64,000 nt of DNA from Sellimonas caecigallum (GCF_019754295.1 NZ_VIRV01000010.1:29650-93649); one strand, 5' to 3'; positions 28,030-37,656 are shown, counted from the first letter of the stretch. Notes: generated by a model from the letters alone, not told the origin. Numbers and translations: made by a program.

Positions 28030-29163
28030 ATGAAATCATTGAGATATGGGTTTACGACCGGAAGCTGTGCGGCAGCGGCGGCAAAAGCGGCGGCCTACAT
28101 GCTCCTGACAGGAAGAACGAAAACAGAAATCATGATACAGACTCCAAAAGGGATCCCCTACTGCGCCAAAGTTCTTGATATCTGCAGGACAAATCGGGAA
28201 GTTTCCTGCGCGGTAGAAAAGGATGGCGGGGATGATCCGGATGTGACGACAGGTTCCCTTGTTTACGCCAAAGTTTCCATGAATCATGATGCGGGAGAAG
28301 CGACGCACAGTGAAGCGGAAGTAAAGATTGACGGAGGGCCTGGTGTCGGACGGGTTACAAGACCAGGTCTGGATCAGCCGATAGGCAATGCAGCCATCAA
28401 TCGCGTCCCTAGATCCATGATCACATATGAGGTAAGGGAAGTCTGCCGAAGTGTCGATTTTCACGGATCACTCCAGGTGGAGATATCTGTCCCCGGCGGA
28501 GAAGCACTGGCTGCACGCACATTCAATCCAAGACTTGGTATTAAAGGGGGGATTTCGATCCTTGGAACGACCGGGATCGTGGAACCTATGAGCGAGCAGG
28601 CTCTTGTGGACACTATTTTGGTCGAACTTCGCCAACACCGTGCAATGGGAGAGGATTGTATTGCGGTATCTCCTGGAAACTATGGTTTAGATTATATGAA
28701 GCATACATATGGGTATGATCTGGATAAAAGTGTAAAATGCAGCAACTTCATCGGCGATACGATCGATATGACAGTAAAGTGCGGCTTTCAAAAAATGCTG
28801 CTGACAGGCCATATCGGGAAGCTGATTAAAATCTCGGGCGGTATCATGAACACGCATTCCAGAGAAGGGGACTGTCGGATGGAGCTTTTGGCGGCTGCCG
28901 CTCTTTTAGAAGGGGTGGATACAGAAACCGTTTGCCAGCTCCTTTCATGCGCAGTCACGGAGGAAGCGCTGCAGATCCTAAAAAAAACCGGGAAGCAAAA
29001 TGCCGTGATGGAGCGGATTATGGAAAAAATCATGTTCTATCTGAATAAAAGGGCCGGACAAAACCTTCGGATAGAGTGTATCATGTACTCAAGCGAAGCA
29101 GGAGAACTGGCTGCCAGCAGCGGTGCCAAAGAATTGCTTCAGGAGATCATGAAAGAACATTGA
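28030..29163 (+). CDS. cbiD: cobalt-precorrin-5B C1-methyltransferase CbiD
   Basis: 377 residues. The N-terminus RYGFTTGSCAAAAAKAA is diagnostic; DGGDDPDVTTGSLVYA, GGPGVGRVTRPGLDQPIG and GILGTTGIVEPMSE-type blocks follow. CbiD methylates C-1 in the anaerobic pathway. I use the ATG at 28030 after AGGAG; the frame is open for 54 codons upstream, but those overlap cbiC and look non-native. Confidence 0.95.
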   Translation: MKSLRYGFTTGSCAAAAAKAAAYMLLTGRTKTEIMIQTPKGIPYCAKVLDICRTNREVSCAVEKDGGDDPDVTTGSLVYAKVSMNHDAGEATHSEAEVKIDGGPGVGRVTRPGLDQPIGNAAINRVPRSMITYEVREVCRSVDFHGSLQVEISVPGGEALAARTFNPRLGIKGGISILGTTGIVEPMSEQALVDTILVELRQHRAMGEDCIAVSPGNYGLDYMKHTYGYDLDKSVKCSNFIGDTIDMTVKCGFQKMLLTGHIGKLIKISGGIMNTHSREGDCRMELLAAAALLEGVDTETVCQLLSCAVTEEALQILKKTGKQNAVMERIMEKIMFYLNKRAGQNLRIECIMYSSEAGELAASSGAKELLQEIMKEH

Positions 29164-29185
29164 GAAAAAGAAAAGGAGGAGACAT

Positions 29186-29944
29186 ATGGTATATTTTGTA
29201 GGAGCCGGAACAGGGGCACCAGATTTGATTACCGTGCGGGGAAAGCGATATCTGGAACAGGCGGATGTGATCATCTATGCGGGATCTCTTGTAAACCGTG
29301 AACTTCTCGACTATGCAAAAGAGGGATGCAGTATCTTTAACAGTGCCACGATGACACTGGAGGAAGTACTGGAGGTCATGGTGCAGGCAGAGGCAGATGG
29401 AAAAATGACAGTACGTCTGCACACGGGCGATCCAAGTGTCTATGGGGCTGTGCGGGAACAGATGGATCTTTTGGACGAAAAAGGGATTTCTTATGAGAGC
29501 TGTCCGGGAGTCAGCGCCTGCTTTGGCGCTGCTGCGTCGTTGAATCTTGAATATACGCTTCCAGGCATATCCCAGTCACTGATCATCACGCGGATGGAAG
29601 GGCGGACAAAAGTGCCGGAAAAAGAAAGCATTGAAAGTTTTGCAGCACACCAGGCTTCTATGGCCATCTATCTGAGCACCGGGCTTTTGGAAGAATTGGA
29701 GAAACGTCTGGTAAAAGGCGGATATGCGCCGGACACGCCGGCAGCTATCGTATACAAAGCAACATGGCCGGAAGAAGAAGCTCATATATGTACGGTATCT
29801 ACCCTTGCCCGGACCGCTTCAGATCACAACATCACAAAAACAGCGCTGATTCTCGTAGGAAATGCAGTGGCGCATCGCCATTATGAGCGTTCCAGATTGT
29901 ATGCGCCGGATTTCGAGACCGAATTCAGAGGAAAACGTCTATGA
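29186..29944 (+). CDS. cbiF: cobalt-precorrin-4 C11-methyltransferase CbiF
   Basis: 252 residues, class III SAM methyltransferase. FVGAGTGAPDLITVRGKRYL begins the tetrapyrrole-methylase fold; HTGDPSVYGAVREQMDLL and PGVSACFGAAASL mark the substrate and SAM sites, in the form typical of CbiF/CobM. It ends four bases into cbiG (ATGA overlap). Confidence 0.94.
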   Translation: MVYFVGAGTGAPDLITVRGKRYLEQADVIIYAGSLVNRELLDYAKEGCSIFNSATMTLEEVLEVMVQAEADGKMTVRLHTGDPSVYGAVREQMDLLDEKGISYESCPGVSACFGAAASLNLEYTLPGISQSLIITRMEGRTKVPEKESIESFAAHQASMAIYLSTGLLEELEKRLVKGGYAPDTPAAIVYKATWPEEEAHICTVSTLARTASDHNITKTALILVGNAVAHRHYERSRLYAPDFETEFRGKRL

Positions 29945-30990
29945 AGATCAGTGTCATCAGTTTTACGGAACAGGGAAAGCAGCTGGCGAGTCAGCTCAGA
30001 GAAAGCTTGAAAGACCACGAAGTTCGAATCTTTCAAAAGCCGGAGGAAGGACTGATCCCATGGGCCAAAAAACAGTTTGAAAACAAAAATGCCCTTGTGT
30101 TTGTAGGCGCCTGCGGAATCGCAGTCCGTGCCATCGCTCCCTTTGTAAAGGATAAATTGACAGACAGTCCTGTACTTGTGATGGACGAAAAAGGACAGTA
30201 TGTGATTCCAATCCTGTCCGGCCATATGGGCGGGGCAAATGAACTTGCAGATCTGATTGCCTGCCGGATGCATCTCATCCCAGTCATCACGACAGCTACC
30301 GATATCCACCACAAGTTTTCCGTCGATCTGTTTGCAAAGCAGAATGATCTGCACATTGTAAACAAAGGCGGCATCGCAAAGATTTCTGCAAAAGTCCTGC
30401 GGGATGAGAGTGTGACGATTTCCATTGACGGAGGATCAGACCGAATACCAGATGAAACAGGACGGATACCCGAAGGATTGCAGATAGTCCCATATCCTCC
30501 GCAAACTGCTGCAGATATTGTGATCTCCTCGAAAGAAGATGTATGGGAACAGGCAGTTATGAAGCTGAAACCAAAAGAGTACATTTTGGGAATCGGATGT
30601 AAAAAAGGGAAATCAAAAGAGGATATCGGGACAATGATAAAAAAATGCATGGAGCATCTTGGCATTTCGGTATCCGATATAGCGGCAGTGGCTTCGATTG
30701 ACCGAAAAAAGAATGAGACAGGAATCTGCCAGTGGACTTCGCAAAACCGGATTCCTTTTGTAACCTTTTCGGAAGAGGAACTTCGCCGTGTCAAGGGAAA
30801 TTTTCACAGTTCGGATTTTGTGAAACAGACAGTCGGGGTCGACAACGTCTGCGAAAGAGCCGCTCTGGCTGCCTGCGGGGAAGGCGGGACATTGGTACTT
30901 GCAAAACAGGCAGAAAATGGAATTACAATTGCCGCGGCAAAGCGGATATGGACGATAGAATGGGCAGGAGGGAAACACGATGAAGCATGA
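29941..30990 (+). CDS. cbiG: cobalt-precorrin-5A hydrolase CbiG
   Basis: 349 residues. The N-terminal part contains FVGACGIAVRAIAPFVKDK and LSGHMGGANELADLIA; the C-terminal domain includes GIGCKKGK and the terminal TVGVDNVCERAALAA. CbiG opens the delta-lactone of cobalt-precorrin-5A and releases acetaldehyde, the step that allows ring contraction without oxygen. It overlaps cbiF and cbiH. Confidence 0.94.
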   Translation: MKISVISFTEQGKQLASQLRESLKDHEVRIFQKPEEGLIPWAKKQFENKNALVFVGACGIAVRAIAPFVKDKLTDSPVLVMDEKGQYVIPILSGHMGGANELADLIACRMHLIPVITTATDIHHKFSVDLFAKQNDLHIVNKGGIAKISAKVLRDESVTISIDGGSDRIPDETGRIPEGLQIVPYPPQTAADIVISSKEDVWEQAVMKLKPKEYILGIGCKKGKSKEDIGTMIKKCMEHLGISVSDIAAVASIDRKKNETGICQWTSQNRIPFVTFSEEELRRVKGNFHSSDFVKQTVGVDNVCERAALAACGEGGTLVLAKQAENGITIAAAKRIWTIEWAGGKHDEA

Positions 30991-31711
30991 AATATATATC
31001 ACAGGTATCGGTCCTGGGGAGGAAAACATGATGACAGGTCAGGCTATTCAGGCTCTGGAGGAAAGTGATGTCATTGTAGGATATCCTCTTTATCTGAAAC
31101 TTTTGGGCGATCGGTTTCAGGGAAAGGAATGTCTGTCCACACCTATGAGAAAGGAAGTGGACAGGTGCCGTATGGCCTATGAGAAGGCCATGGAGGGAAA
31201 AAAGGTTTGCTTGATCTGCAGCGGGGACGCCGGTGTCTATGGACTGGCTTCTCTGATGTACGAGCTTTCCGGCGAATACCCGGACTGTAAGCTTACCGTT
31301 ATTCCTGGAGTTACAGCGGCAAACAGCGGGGCAGCAGTTCTCGGTGCGCCTCTGAACCACGATTTTTGCGTCATCAGTCTCTCTGATCTGTTAACCCCCT
31401 GGGAGCAGATAGAAAAGCGGCTTACTGCGGCAGTAGAAGGGGATTTTGCCATTGCCATCTACAATCCTGCCAGCAGAAAACGATCAGACTATCTTCAAAA
31501 GGCATGTGATATTCTGCTGAAAAAGGCATCCCCGGAAAGGGCCTGCGGATATGTGGAAAATATCGGAAGAGAGGGAACGAAAGTAGGCGTGTGTTCTTTG
31601 CAGGAACTTCGCAATCTGAAGGCCAATATGTTTACCACTGTATTCATCGGGAATTCGCAGTCTCTGATTCTGGATGGAAAACTCATCACGAAAAGAGGAT
31701 ACCGCCTATGA
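30980..31711 (+). CDS. cbiH: cobalt-precorrin-3 C17-methyltransferase CbiH
   Basis: 243 residues with the tetrapyrrole-methylase fold: ITGIGPGEENMMTGQA, SGDAGVYGLASLMYEL, PGVTAANSGAAVLGAPLNHDF, and AIYNPASRKRSDYLQKA, typical of CbiH/CobJ. It methylates C-17 with ring contraction. The stop overlaps the start of the cbiJ-cbiE-cbiT gene in ATGA. Confidence 0.94.
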   Translation: MKHEIYITGIGPGEENMMTGQAIQALEESDVIVGYPLYLKLLGDRFQGKECLSTPMRKEVDRCRMAYEKAMEGKKVCLICSGDAGVYGLASLMYELSGEYPDCKLTVIPGVTAANSGAAVLGAPLNHDFCVISLSDLLTPWEQIEKRLTAAVEGDFAIAIYNPASRKRSDYLQKACDILLKKASPERACGYVENIGREGTKVGVCSLQELRNLKANMFTTVFIGNSQSLILDGKLITKRGYRL

Positions 31712-33798
31712 AACGGATTTTGATTTTTTCCGGTACAACAGAAGGAAGAAGATTGACGGAAATTCTGGCAAATGCAGGTGTACCTTCAGCCGTCTGTGTG
31801 GCTACCGAATACGGAAGCGAAGTTATGGATCCTCTGTCTGGCATTGAACTTTATCAGGGACGAATGGATCTGAATGCAATGGAGAACTTTATGAGGCAGG
31901 AGGATTTTCTTGCCGTAGTGGATGCAACCCATCCTTTTGCCACAGAAGTATCCCGCAATCTGAAGATGAGCGCCTCCATGGCGAGGATCCCTTATCTTCG
32001 TTTAAAACGGGAAACCGGACAGAATGCAGAAGGACGGGAAAACAGTCCTTTCCTTCAGTGTTACTTTGGAACAAATGAATCTTGCGCTAAAGCTCTCCTT
32101 TCCACGGAAGGAAACATTCTTCTTACAACAGGGAGCAAAGAACTTTTGACGTACTGTAAAGAAGCATCCCTGAAAGAGCGTCTTTACGTGCGCGTACTTC
32201 CAAGCGAAGAGAGCATCGCAGTATGCAGGGCAGCAGGATTAAAGGGAAAACAGATCATAGCTATGCAAGGGCCATTCTCTGAAGAAATGAACCTGGCATT
32301 GATCCGGCAGTATGAAATATGCCATCTTGTGACAAAAGAAACCGGAACTACAGGAGGATTTCCAGAGAAAGTATCAGCCGCCAAACAGGCGGGAATCCGT
32401 GTGCATGTCATCGGGAATCCAGAAAAGCAAGACGGGCTCTCTTTCCAGGAAGTGTGCGATAAGCTTTCATCCCTTACCGGCATATCTTTGTCCCCTAATA
32501 TACACTTACATATTTCTCTGATCGGGATCGGAATGGGGGATTCTGGAACAAGGACACAGCTGGCCGAAAAACGGATCCAGGAAGCGGACTATCTATTTGG
32601 GGCCAAAAGACTTCTTTGCGGAATCAAAGAGCAGTATACCAACAAAAAACAGACTGCTGCCTACCCTTATTACACTGCGAAAGATATCCTGCCGGTCCTT
32701 ACTGATATACTAAAAGAGAAGGAAATGCAATGTTATTGCGGAAAAAACATCCAGGCAGCTGTCCTTTTTTCTGGAGATACCGGTTTTTACAGCGGCAGCT
32801 GGAATCTTTACAAAGAACTGGAAGAATGGAAGAAAGGGCAAGAGGCGGATATTTCCATCCAGGTACTTCCCGGCATTTCCTCTGTCTCTTATTTTGCAGC
32901 GGCATGCAAAATCAGTTGGCAGGACGCAGTCATACGGAGTATCCATGGAAAAGGAGGGCGAAAGAACTGGGAAGCAGAAGTTCTCTCTGATATACGATAT
33001 CATGAAAAACTCTTTCTTCTTGTCTCCGGAGTATCAGATGTACGAGAGGTAGGCCGTATACTGGTGGAAAATCATCTGCCCGGCTGTCGGATCTTCGTCG
33101 GTTTCCAGCTTTCCTACCCCGAAGAAACGGTCACGGAATACAATCCTGTACAGTGTACAAAGCTGAAAGAAGAAGGGCTGTACATTCTTGCTGTTTTAAA
33201 TCCGCACTGTGAACAAAAATATCTTTCTCCTGCCAGACCGGATGAAGCGTTCGTCCGTGGAAAGGTTCCTATGACAAAAGAAACAGTGCGAAAACTTGCA
33301 GTCTGTACGTTGAAACTGACAGAGCATGCCATTGTTTACGATATTGGAAGTGGAACGGGATCTGTGGCTATGGAAATCGCAGAGCGTTCGGAAACAATCC
33401 AGGTGTATGCGCTGGAACAAAAAGACGAAGGAGTAGAATTGATCCGCCAGAACCGCGAAAAGTTTGCCCTTCCAAATGTACATATCGTGAAAGGACAGGC
33501 TCCGGAATGTTTCGAAAATCTCCCGGCTCCTACCCATGCCTTTATCGGAGGAAGCGGCGGAAGACTGGAGGAAATTCTCCGGAAACTTTATGAAAAGAAC
33601 AGGAATATGAGGATCGTGATGACCGCGGTCACTTTGGAGACTATGGGAAAAATAGCAGAGATTCGGAAATACATGCCTATCAAAGAGGAGGAAATCCTGC
33701 ATCTTCAAGTAAGCAAATCAAGATTTGCAGGAAGTTCTCATCTGATGCAGGCAGAAAATCCTATTTATATCTGTAGTTTTGATTTCAGCGGGGAGTAA
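31708..33798 (+). CDS. cbiJET: CbiJ-CbiE-CbiT triple fusion
   Basis: 696 residues in three enzymes. Residues 1-262: CbiJ reductase, with ILIFSGTTEGRRLTEIL and VVDATHPFATEVSRNL. Residues about 265-500: CbiE C5-methyltransferase, with LIGIGMGDSGTRTQLAEKR and FSGDTGFYSGSWNLY. Residues about 505-696: CbiT C15-methyltransferase/decarboxylase, with FVRGKVPMTKETVRKL and the SAM loop DIGSGTGSVAMEIAE (about residue 544). CbiE-CbiT fusions (CobL) are common; CbiJ in front is less so. The start overlaps cbiH. Confidence 0.93.
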   Translation: MKRILIFSGTTEGRRLTEILANAGVPSAVCVATEYGSEVMDPLSGIELYQGRMDLNAMENFMRQEDFLAVVDATHPFATEVSRNLKMSASMARIPYLRLKRETGQNAEGRENSPFLQCYFGTNESCAKALLSTEGNILLTTGSKELLTYCKEASLKERLYVRVLPSEESIAVCRAAGLKGKQIIAMQGPFSEEMNLALIRQYEICHLVTKETGTTGGFPEKVSAAKQAGIRVHVIGNPEKQDGLSFQEVCDKLSSLTGISLSPNIHLHISLIGIGMGDSGTRTQLAEKRIQEADYLFGAKRLLCGIKEQYTNKKQTAAYPYYTAKDILPVLTDILKEKEMQCYCGKNIQAAVLFSGDTGFYSGSWNLYKELEEWKKGQEADISIQVLPGISSVSYFAAACKISWQDAVIRSIHGKGGRKNWEAEVLSDIRYHEKLFLLVSGVSDVREVGRILVENHLPGCRIFVGFQLSYPEETVTEYNPVQCTKLKEEGLYILAVLNPHCEQKYLSPARPDEAFVRGKVPMTKETVRKLAVCTLKLTEHAIVYDIGSGTGSVAMEIAERSETIQVYALEQKDEGVELIRQNREKFALPNVHIVKGQAPECFENLPAPTHAFIGGSGGRLEEILRKLYEKNRNMRIVMTAVTLETMGKIAEIRKYMPIKEEEILHLQVSKSRFAGSSHLMQAENPIYICSFDFSGE

Positions 33799-33803
33799 AA
33801 AAG

Positions 33804-35198
33804 ATGACGATGAAACAGAACATGCGCGGCATTATGATCGCCGCAGTAAAAAGCGGAAGCGGAAAGACGACGGTTACATGCGCCCTTTTAGAGGCACTGA
33901 AACAAAGAGGATGTCGTCCTGCTTCCTTTAAGTGCGGGCCGGACTATATCGATCCGATGTTTCACAAGACAGTGATCGATGTCCCTTCCTGCAACCTGGA
34001 CAGTTTCTTTTGTGGAGAAGAACTGCTCCGGGAAATTTACTCGCAAAGAATGACAGACAACGGAATCGGAGTTGTGGAAGGAGTTATGGGACTTTTTGAC
34101 GGGCTTGGAGGTGTCCATGAGGAAGGAAGCGCCTACCATGTCGCCTCCATTCTTCAGCTTCCGATTCTGCTGGTTGTTGACGCACATGGAATGGGACGGT
34201 CTATCCTTCCTTTGCTGGCAGGATTTCTTAAGTATGACAGAGAAAACCGGATAAAAGGAGTCATTTTAAATCGGACATCCCGGAATTTTTGCGAACGGAT
34301 CGCACCTGTGATCGAAGCAGAGCTTTCTCTTCCGGTATTCGGATTTCTCCCAAATAAGAGTGAGCTAAAGCTGGAGAGCAGACATCTCGGACTGAAACTT
34401 CCGGAGGAGGTCAAAGATATCAAAAAACAGATTTGTGCGTCGGCTCATACACTGGAAGAATGCGTTGCTGTAGATCGAATCATAGAAATGTCGGATCTTG
34501 CAGGAAGCATTCCATGTTCAGATGATTCCCTTTCCAAATATGTGTCCCCTGTCTTATCTCAATCCCCAATCCGGATTGGAATTGCTTTGGACGAGGCATT
34601 TTGCTTTTACTATGAAGAAAACCTGAACCTTTTAAAAAAGCTGGGAGCGAAGCTCATCCCCTTTTCCCCTCTGCACGACTATGTGCTGCCAGAGCAGCTC
34701 GACGGGCTCCTTTTAGGCGGAGGGTATCCCGAGCTGCATGCAAAAAGGCTGGAAGAAAATGTGGCCATGCGATCATCCATCCGACAAGCCATCCAATCCG
34801 GGATGCCTTCTGTAGCAGAGTGCGGCGGTTTTCTGTATCTCCATGCAGCACTGGAAAATGACAAAGGGGAAACCTATGAGATGTGCAACGTGCTGCCGGG
34901 CAAATGTTTTTATGCCGGGAAACTTGTCCGCTTTGGCTATATCGAGCTGGCCGAAAAACAGCCCGTATTTTTGTCAAAAGGTTCGGTCATCAAAGGCCAT
35001 GAGTTCCACTATTACGACAGCGAGACCAATGGATTGGATTGTACGGCAAGAAAACCTGCATCAGGAGTTTCCTTCGACTGTATCCACCAGGGACAGTGCC
35101 ATTTTTGGGGATTTCCGCATCTGTATTATCCATCCAGCCCAGACTTTGCGGTACATTTTCTGGAAGAAGCGCGCAGATTTGGCAGAAGAAAAGAATAG
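33804..35198 (+). CDS. cbiA: cobyrinate a,c-diamide synthase CbiA
   Basis: 464 residues. P-loop amidoligase domain starts IMIAAVKSGSGKTTVTCALLEAL; CGPDYIDPMFH and VVEGVMGLFDGLGG are diagnostic. The C-terminal glutaminase has Cys in VAECGGFLYLH. It amidates the a and c acetate groups using glutamine and ATP. Last gene of the long operon, ahead of an inverted repeat. Confidence 0.95.
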   Translation: MTMKQNMRGIMIAAVKSGSGKTTVTCALLEALKQRGCRPASFKCGPDYIDPMFHKTVIDVPSCNLDSFFCGEELLREIYSQRMTDNGIGVVEGVMGLFDGLGGVHEEGSAYHVASILQLPILLVVDAHGMGRSILPLLAGFLKYDRENRIKGVILNRTSRNFCERIAPVIEAELSLPVFGFLPNKSELKLESRHLGLKLPEEVKDIKKQICASAHTLEECVAVDRIIEMSDLAGSIPCSDDSLSKYVSPVLSQSPIRIGIALDEAFCFYYEENLNLLKKLGAKLIPFSPLHDYVLPEQLDGLLLGGGYPELHAKRLEENVAMRSSIRQAIQSGMPSVAECGGFLYLHAALENDKGETYEMCNVLPGKCFYAGKLVRFGYIELAEKQPVFLSKGSVIKGHEFHYYDSETNGLDCTARKPASGVSFDCIHQGQCHFWGFPHLYYPSSPDFAVHFLEEARRFGRRKE

Positions 35199-35208
35199 AA
35201 AAGCAGTT

Positions 35209-35258
35209 GTACCCCGGTCTCAGCCCACCAAAATGAGAAGGCAGCAAGACCGGGGTAC
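35209..35258. terminator. hairpin between convergent cbiA and the GNAT gene
   Basis: Perfect 12-base arms 35209-35220 and 35247-35258 (CCCCGGTCT core) with a 26-base loop. The flanks are T-rich only in part (GACTTTATGATTT on the plus strand; a short T run on the minus strand), so it may end transcripts from both sides, imperfectly. Confidence 0.6.
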
Positions 35259-35262
35259 GACT

Positions 35263-35850
35263 TTATGATTTAAGGCCTTTTATTTGTCTCCATTCATCTT
35301 CTAAAATTGACATCAGTATGTCATCTGCATAAGCATTACCGTCTAAAACAGCATCCCGAAGGATTCCTTCTCTTTTAAATCCGGCTTTCAAGTATACTCG
35401 TTCTGCACGAGGATTGTATGAAAAAACGTTCAACTCCAATCTGTGCAATTTCAATTCTTCAAATGCAAAATCCCGGATTGTTTCAACAACCCATGTGCCA
35501 ATTCCTTTTCCGCGCTTCGAAGAGTGAAAAAGTGCGATTCTGAAATTCGCGCACCGAAGTTTGAAATCCATTTCATTGATGACCGCTTCGCCCATAATTT
35601 GTCCATCCGGTTCAAGTACCAAAAACAGATAGTAGTTATCGTTCTGAATGGACGTTTCAAAAAAAGAAAATACCTCTTCCTTTGTGAAAACTTCCCTGCA
35701 CCCTGTCAGGCGGGCAACTTCTTTATCAAGAGGATTATAATTCTGATTGTAATAATTTTCTGCATCTTCTTTTTTAGCAAAGTACAGTTTACAAGGGACT
35801 ACACAGGGTAGGTATCTGACGGGAGGGGTGCCGCCAGTCAGATTTTCCAT
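35263..35850 (-). pseudogene. GNAT acetyltransferase, 3' part, split by the mobile element
   Basis: From base 35784 downward this is chromosomal: YFAKKEDAENYYNQ then a GNAT fold with FRIALFHSSKRGKGIGTWVVE (acetyl-CoA loop, RGKGIG) and NPRAERVYLKAGFKREG. The first 18 codons of the gene lie at 43400-43453, beyond the element. The frame stays open into the element end to an ATG at 35850, which would add 22 foreign residues; that ATG overlaps the recombinase stop and has no good ribosome site. RimJ/RimL-like N-acetyltransferase is the best class; substrate unknown. Confidence 0.85.
35785..35804. repeat. left terminal inverted repeat / attachment half-site
   Basis: CAGTTTACAAGGGACTACAC; pairs with 43379-43398 with a single mismatch. 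The AC core is at 35784-35785. Confidence 0.85.
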
Positions 35851-37349
35851 GTGATGTTCAAGCTGTCGCTTGTGGCGGCTATGGTGGTGATCATCAAATC
35901 CACCACACGCCGCTTGTCATCAAAAGATACATTCTCCCAGGTATCGAGGTAGCCGGAAATCTGGCTGACCTGTTCCGGGCTGATGGCCTCCACAGTCAAC
36001 TCCGCTATCCTTGCCAGAAGTTCCTGCTTGCGCCCGTCCAGTTCCGCTATCTTCACATTCACATAGGAGAACAGGACATTGTTTGCCCCCGTCAGACTGT
36101 CCACCAGCTTTTCAATCTCGCTGTCTACATGGGCAAGTTCCACTTGCAGGGCGGTGATTTTCGGGTTTGCCTTTGCCGCTTTCTTTTTTCCTGTCAGCGT
36201 CTTGTAGCTTGCCAGCTTCTTTACCATCTGCTGATAAACAACCGCTTCCAGTTCCGAAGTGATGATTTTCCCACAGCCAGGACAGCTTTTATTGTCCAGC
36301 CGTTTCGTGCAGCGGAGATACTGTTTGCCGGAGGGATTGTAGATACTCATAAGAGCATACCCGCAATTCCCGCACTTGATTTTTCCTGCCAGCCATGTGT
36401 GGGTGGCTTTCCGGGCAGACTGGATTTTCATGTTGTTCATCAGCTTCTTGCGGCAGGTCAGCCAGGTGTCGGAGGGGACGATACCCTCATGGGGAGCCAG
36501 TACCAGCATTTGGTCTTTTAAGTCGTTTTTCTTGCTGGCCTTTACATCTCGCCCTTGATACAGATAGCAGCCGTTCATGCCCGTAAAATCGGCAACGTCA
36601 TTGACAATGACTGTACCTTGACTTTTGAAAAATTCGTACACATCAAGGTCTGCCTGCACATAGACAGGATTGCGTAACATCTGCGCCAGCGTGGGGCGTA
36701 TCAGCTCTTTGCCATGGAACAAAATCCCCTGTTCGGCAAAGTACCGGGTAATGTCCCCGTAGGAAGTTGTGGGCTGGGCGTACATCTCAAACATCAGCCG
36801 GATATTGGCCGCTTCCTCCGGGTTTACCACCAGCTTCTTTGTGTTGATACCGTCCATCTTGATAGGCTCCGTATGGAAGCCGTAAGGGGCTTTCCCGCCC
36901 ATCTTAAAGCCCCGCTGACTGCGGGAGTAGTAAGCGTCCGTTACCCGCTTCTGTATCGTTTCCCGTTCAAGCTGGGCGAACACGATACAGATATTCAGCA
37001 TGGCCCGTCCCATCGGCGTGGAGGTATCAAACTTTTCCGTAGAGGACACAAACTCCACATTGTACTGCTGGAACAGCTCCATCATGTTGGCAAAGTCCAG
37101 AATGGAACGGCTGATACGGTCGAGCTTGTAAACCACGACCTTTGCAATCAAGCCCCGCTTGATGTCCCGCACCAGTTCTTGAAACTTCGGACGGTCTGTG
37201 TTCTTGCCGCTGTACCCTTTGTCTGTGTATTCCTTGCAGTTACCGCCTTTCAACTCGTATTTGCAAAATTCAATCTGGCTTTCAATGGAAATGCTGTCCT
37301 TTTTGTCTACCGATTGTCTTGCATAGATTGCGTCTATCCGATTGTTCAT
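35838..37349 (-). CDS. large serine recombinase
   Basis: 503 residues. The N-terminal resolvase domain has the catalytic Ser in YARQSVDKKDSISIESQ and the conserved VVYKLDRISRS and NICIVFAQLERE. A recombinase domain (GGKAPYGFHTEPIK) and a zinc ribbon (KCGNCGY ... CTKRLDNKSCPGCG) follow, then a coiled-coil-like region. It should catalyse excision and integration of this element at a GT core. Its stop is 33 bases from the left end repeat, the usual position in Tn4451-like elements. AAAAGGAG precedes the ATG. Confidence 0.95.
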   Translation of the reverse strand: MNNRIDAIYARQSVDKKDSISIESQIEFCKYELKGGNCKEYTDKGYSGKNTDRPKFQELVRDIKRGLIAKVVVYKLDRISRSILDFANMMELFQQYNVEFVSSTEKFDTSTPMGRAMLNICIVFAQLERETIQKRVTDAYYSRSQRGFKMGGKAPYGFHTEPIKMDGINTKKLVVNPEEAANIRLMFEMYAQPTTSYGDITRYFAEQGILFHGKELIRPTLAQMLRNPVYVQADLDVYEFFKSQGTVIVNDVADFTGMNGCYLYQGRDVKASKKNDLKDQMLVLAPHEGIVPSDTWLTCRKKLMNNMKIQSARKATHTWLAGKIKCGNCGYALMSIYNPSGKQYLRCTKRLDNKSCPGCGKIITSELEAVVYQQMVKKLASYKTLTGKKKAAKANPKITALQVELAHVDSEIEKLVDSLTGANNVLFSYVNVKIAELDGRKQELLARIAELTVEAISPEQVSQISGYLDTWENVSFDDKRRVVDLMITTIAATSDSLNITWKI

Positions 37350-37443
37350 ATTGTCGCTCCTTTTCTTAAAAAAGAAACGGAGCTGCTGACAGTTCTATTA
37401 TACCGCCAGCAGCCCCGCAAATCAATGATGGGTTTGGAAAACC

Positions 37444-37656
37444 TTATGTCCCGGCTTCCTCACTCTCCCGCTTGTCGGCGTACTTGCGGAACACCTCATA
37501 AAGCTGCTGTTCCAGTTCCCGGCGTTTGGCTGCTTCCTGTTCCGGCGTGAACACCGGGGAGAGATTTTCCAGTGTGATTTCCTTTCCCTGAAAAGTCACG
37601 ATTTCGATTTCCTTTTTGTATCTGATATTACTTATAAGATCACCTTTCCTTTCCAT
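37444..37656 (-). CDS. small protein of the mobilization operon, unknown
   Basis: 70 residues, charged and predicted helical in its second half (EQEAAKRRELEQQLYEVF). It overlaps the relaxase gene by 17 bases, so translation is likely coupled. Similar short genes sit between relaxase and recombinase in related elements; function not known. Confidence 0.65.
   Translation of the reverse strand: MERKGDLISNIRYKKEIEIVTFQGKEITLENLSPVFTPEQEAAKRRELEQQLYEVFRKYADKRESEEAGT

Noticed and set aside
36714..37550. 278-codon open frame on the plus strand
   Set aside because: It lies opposite the serine recombinase, has no ribosome site and encodes no recognisable domain; an antisense shadow in G+C-rich DNA.
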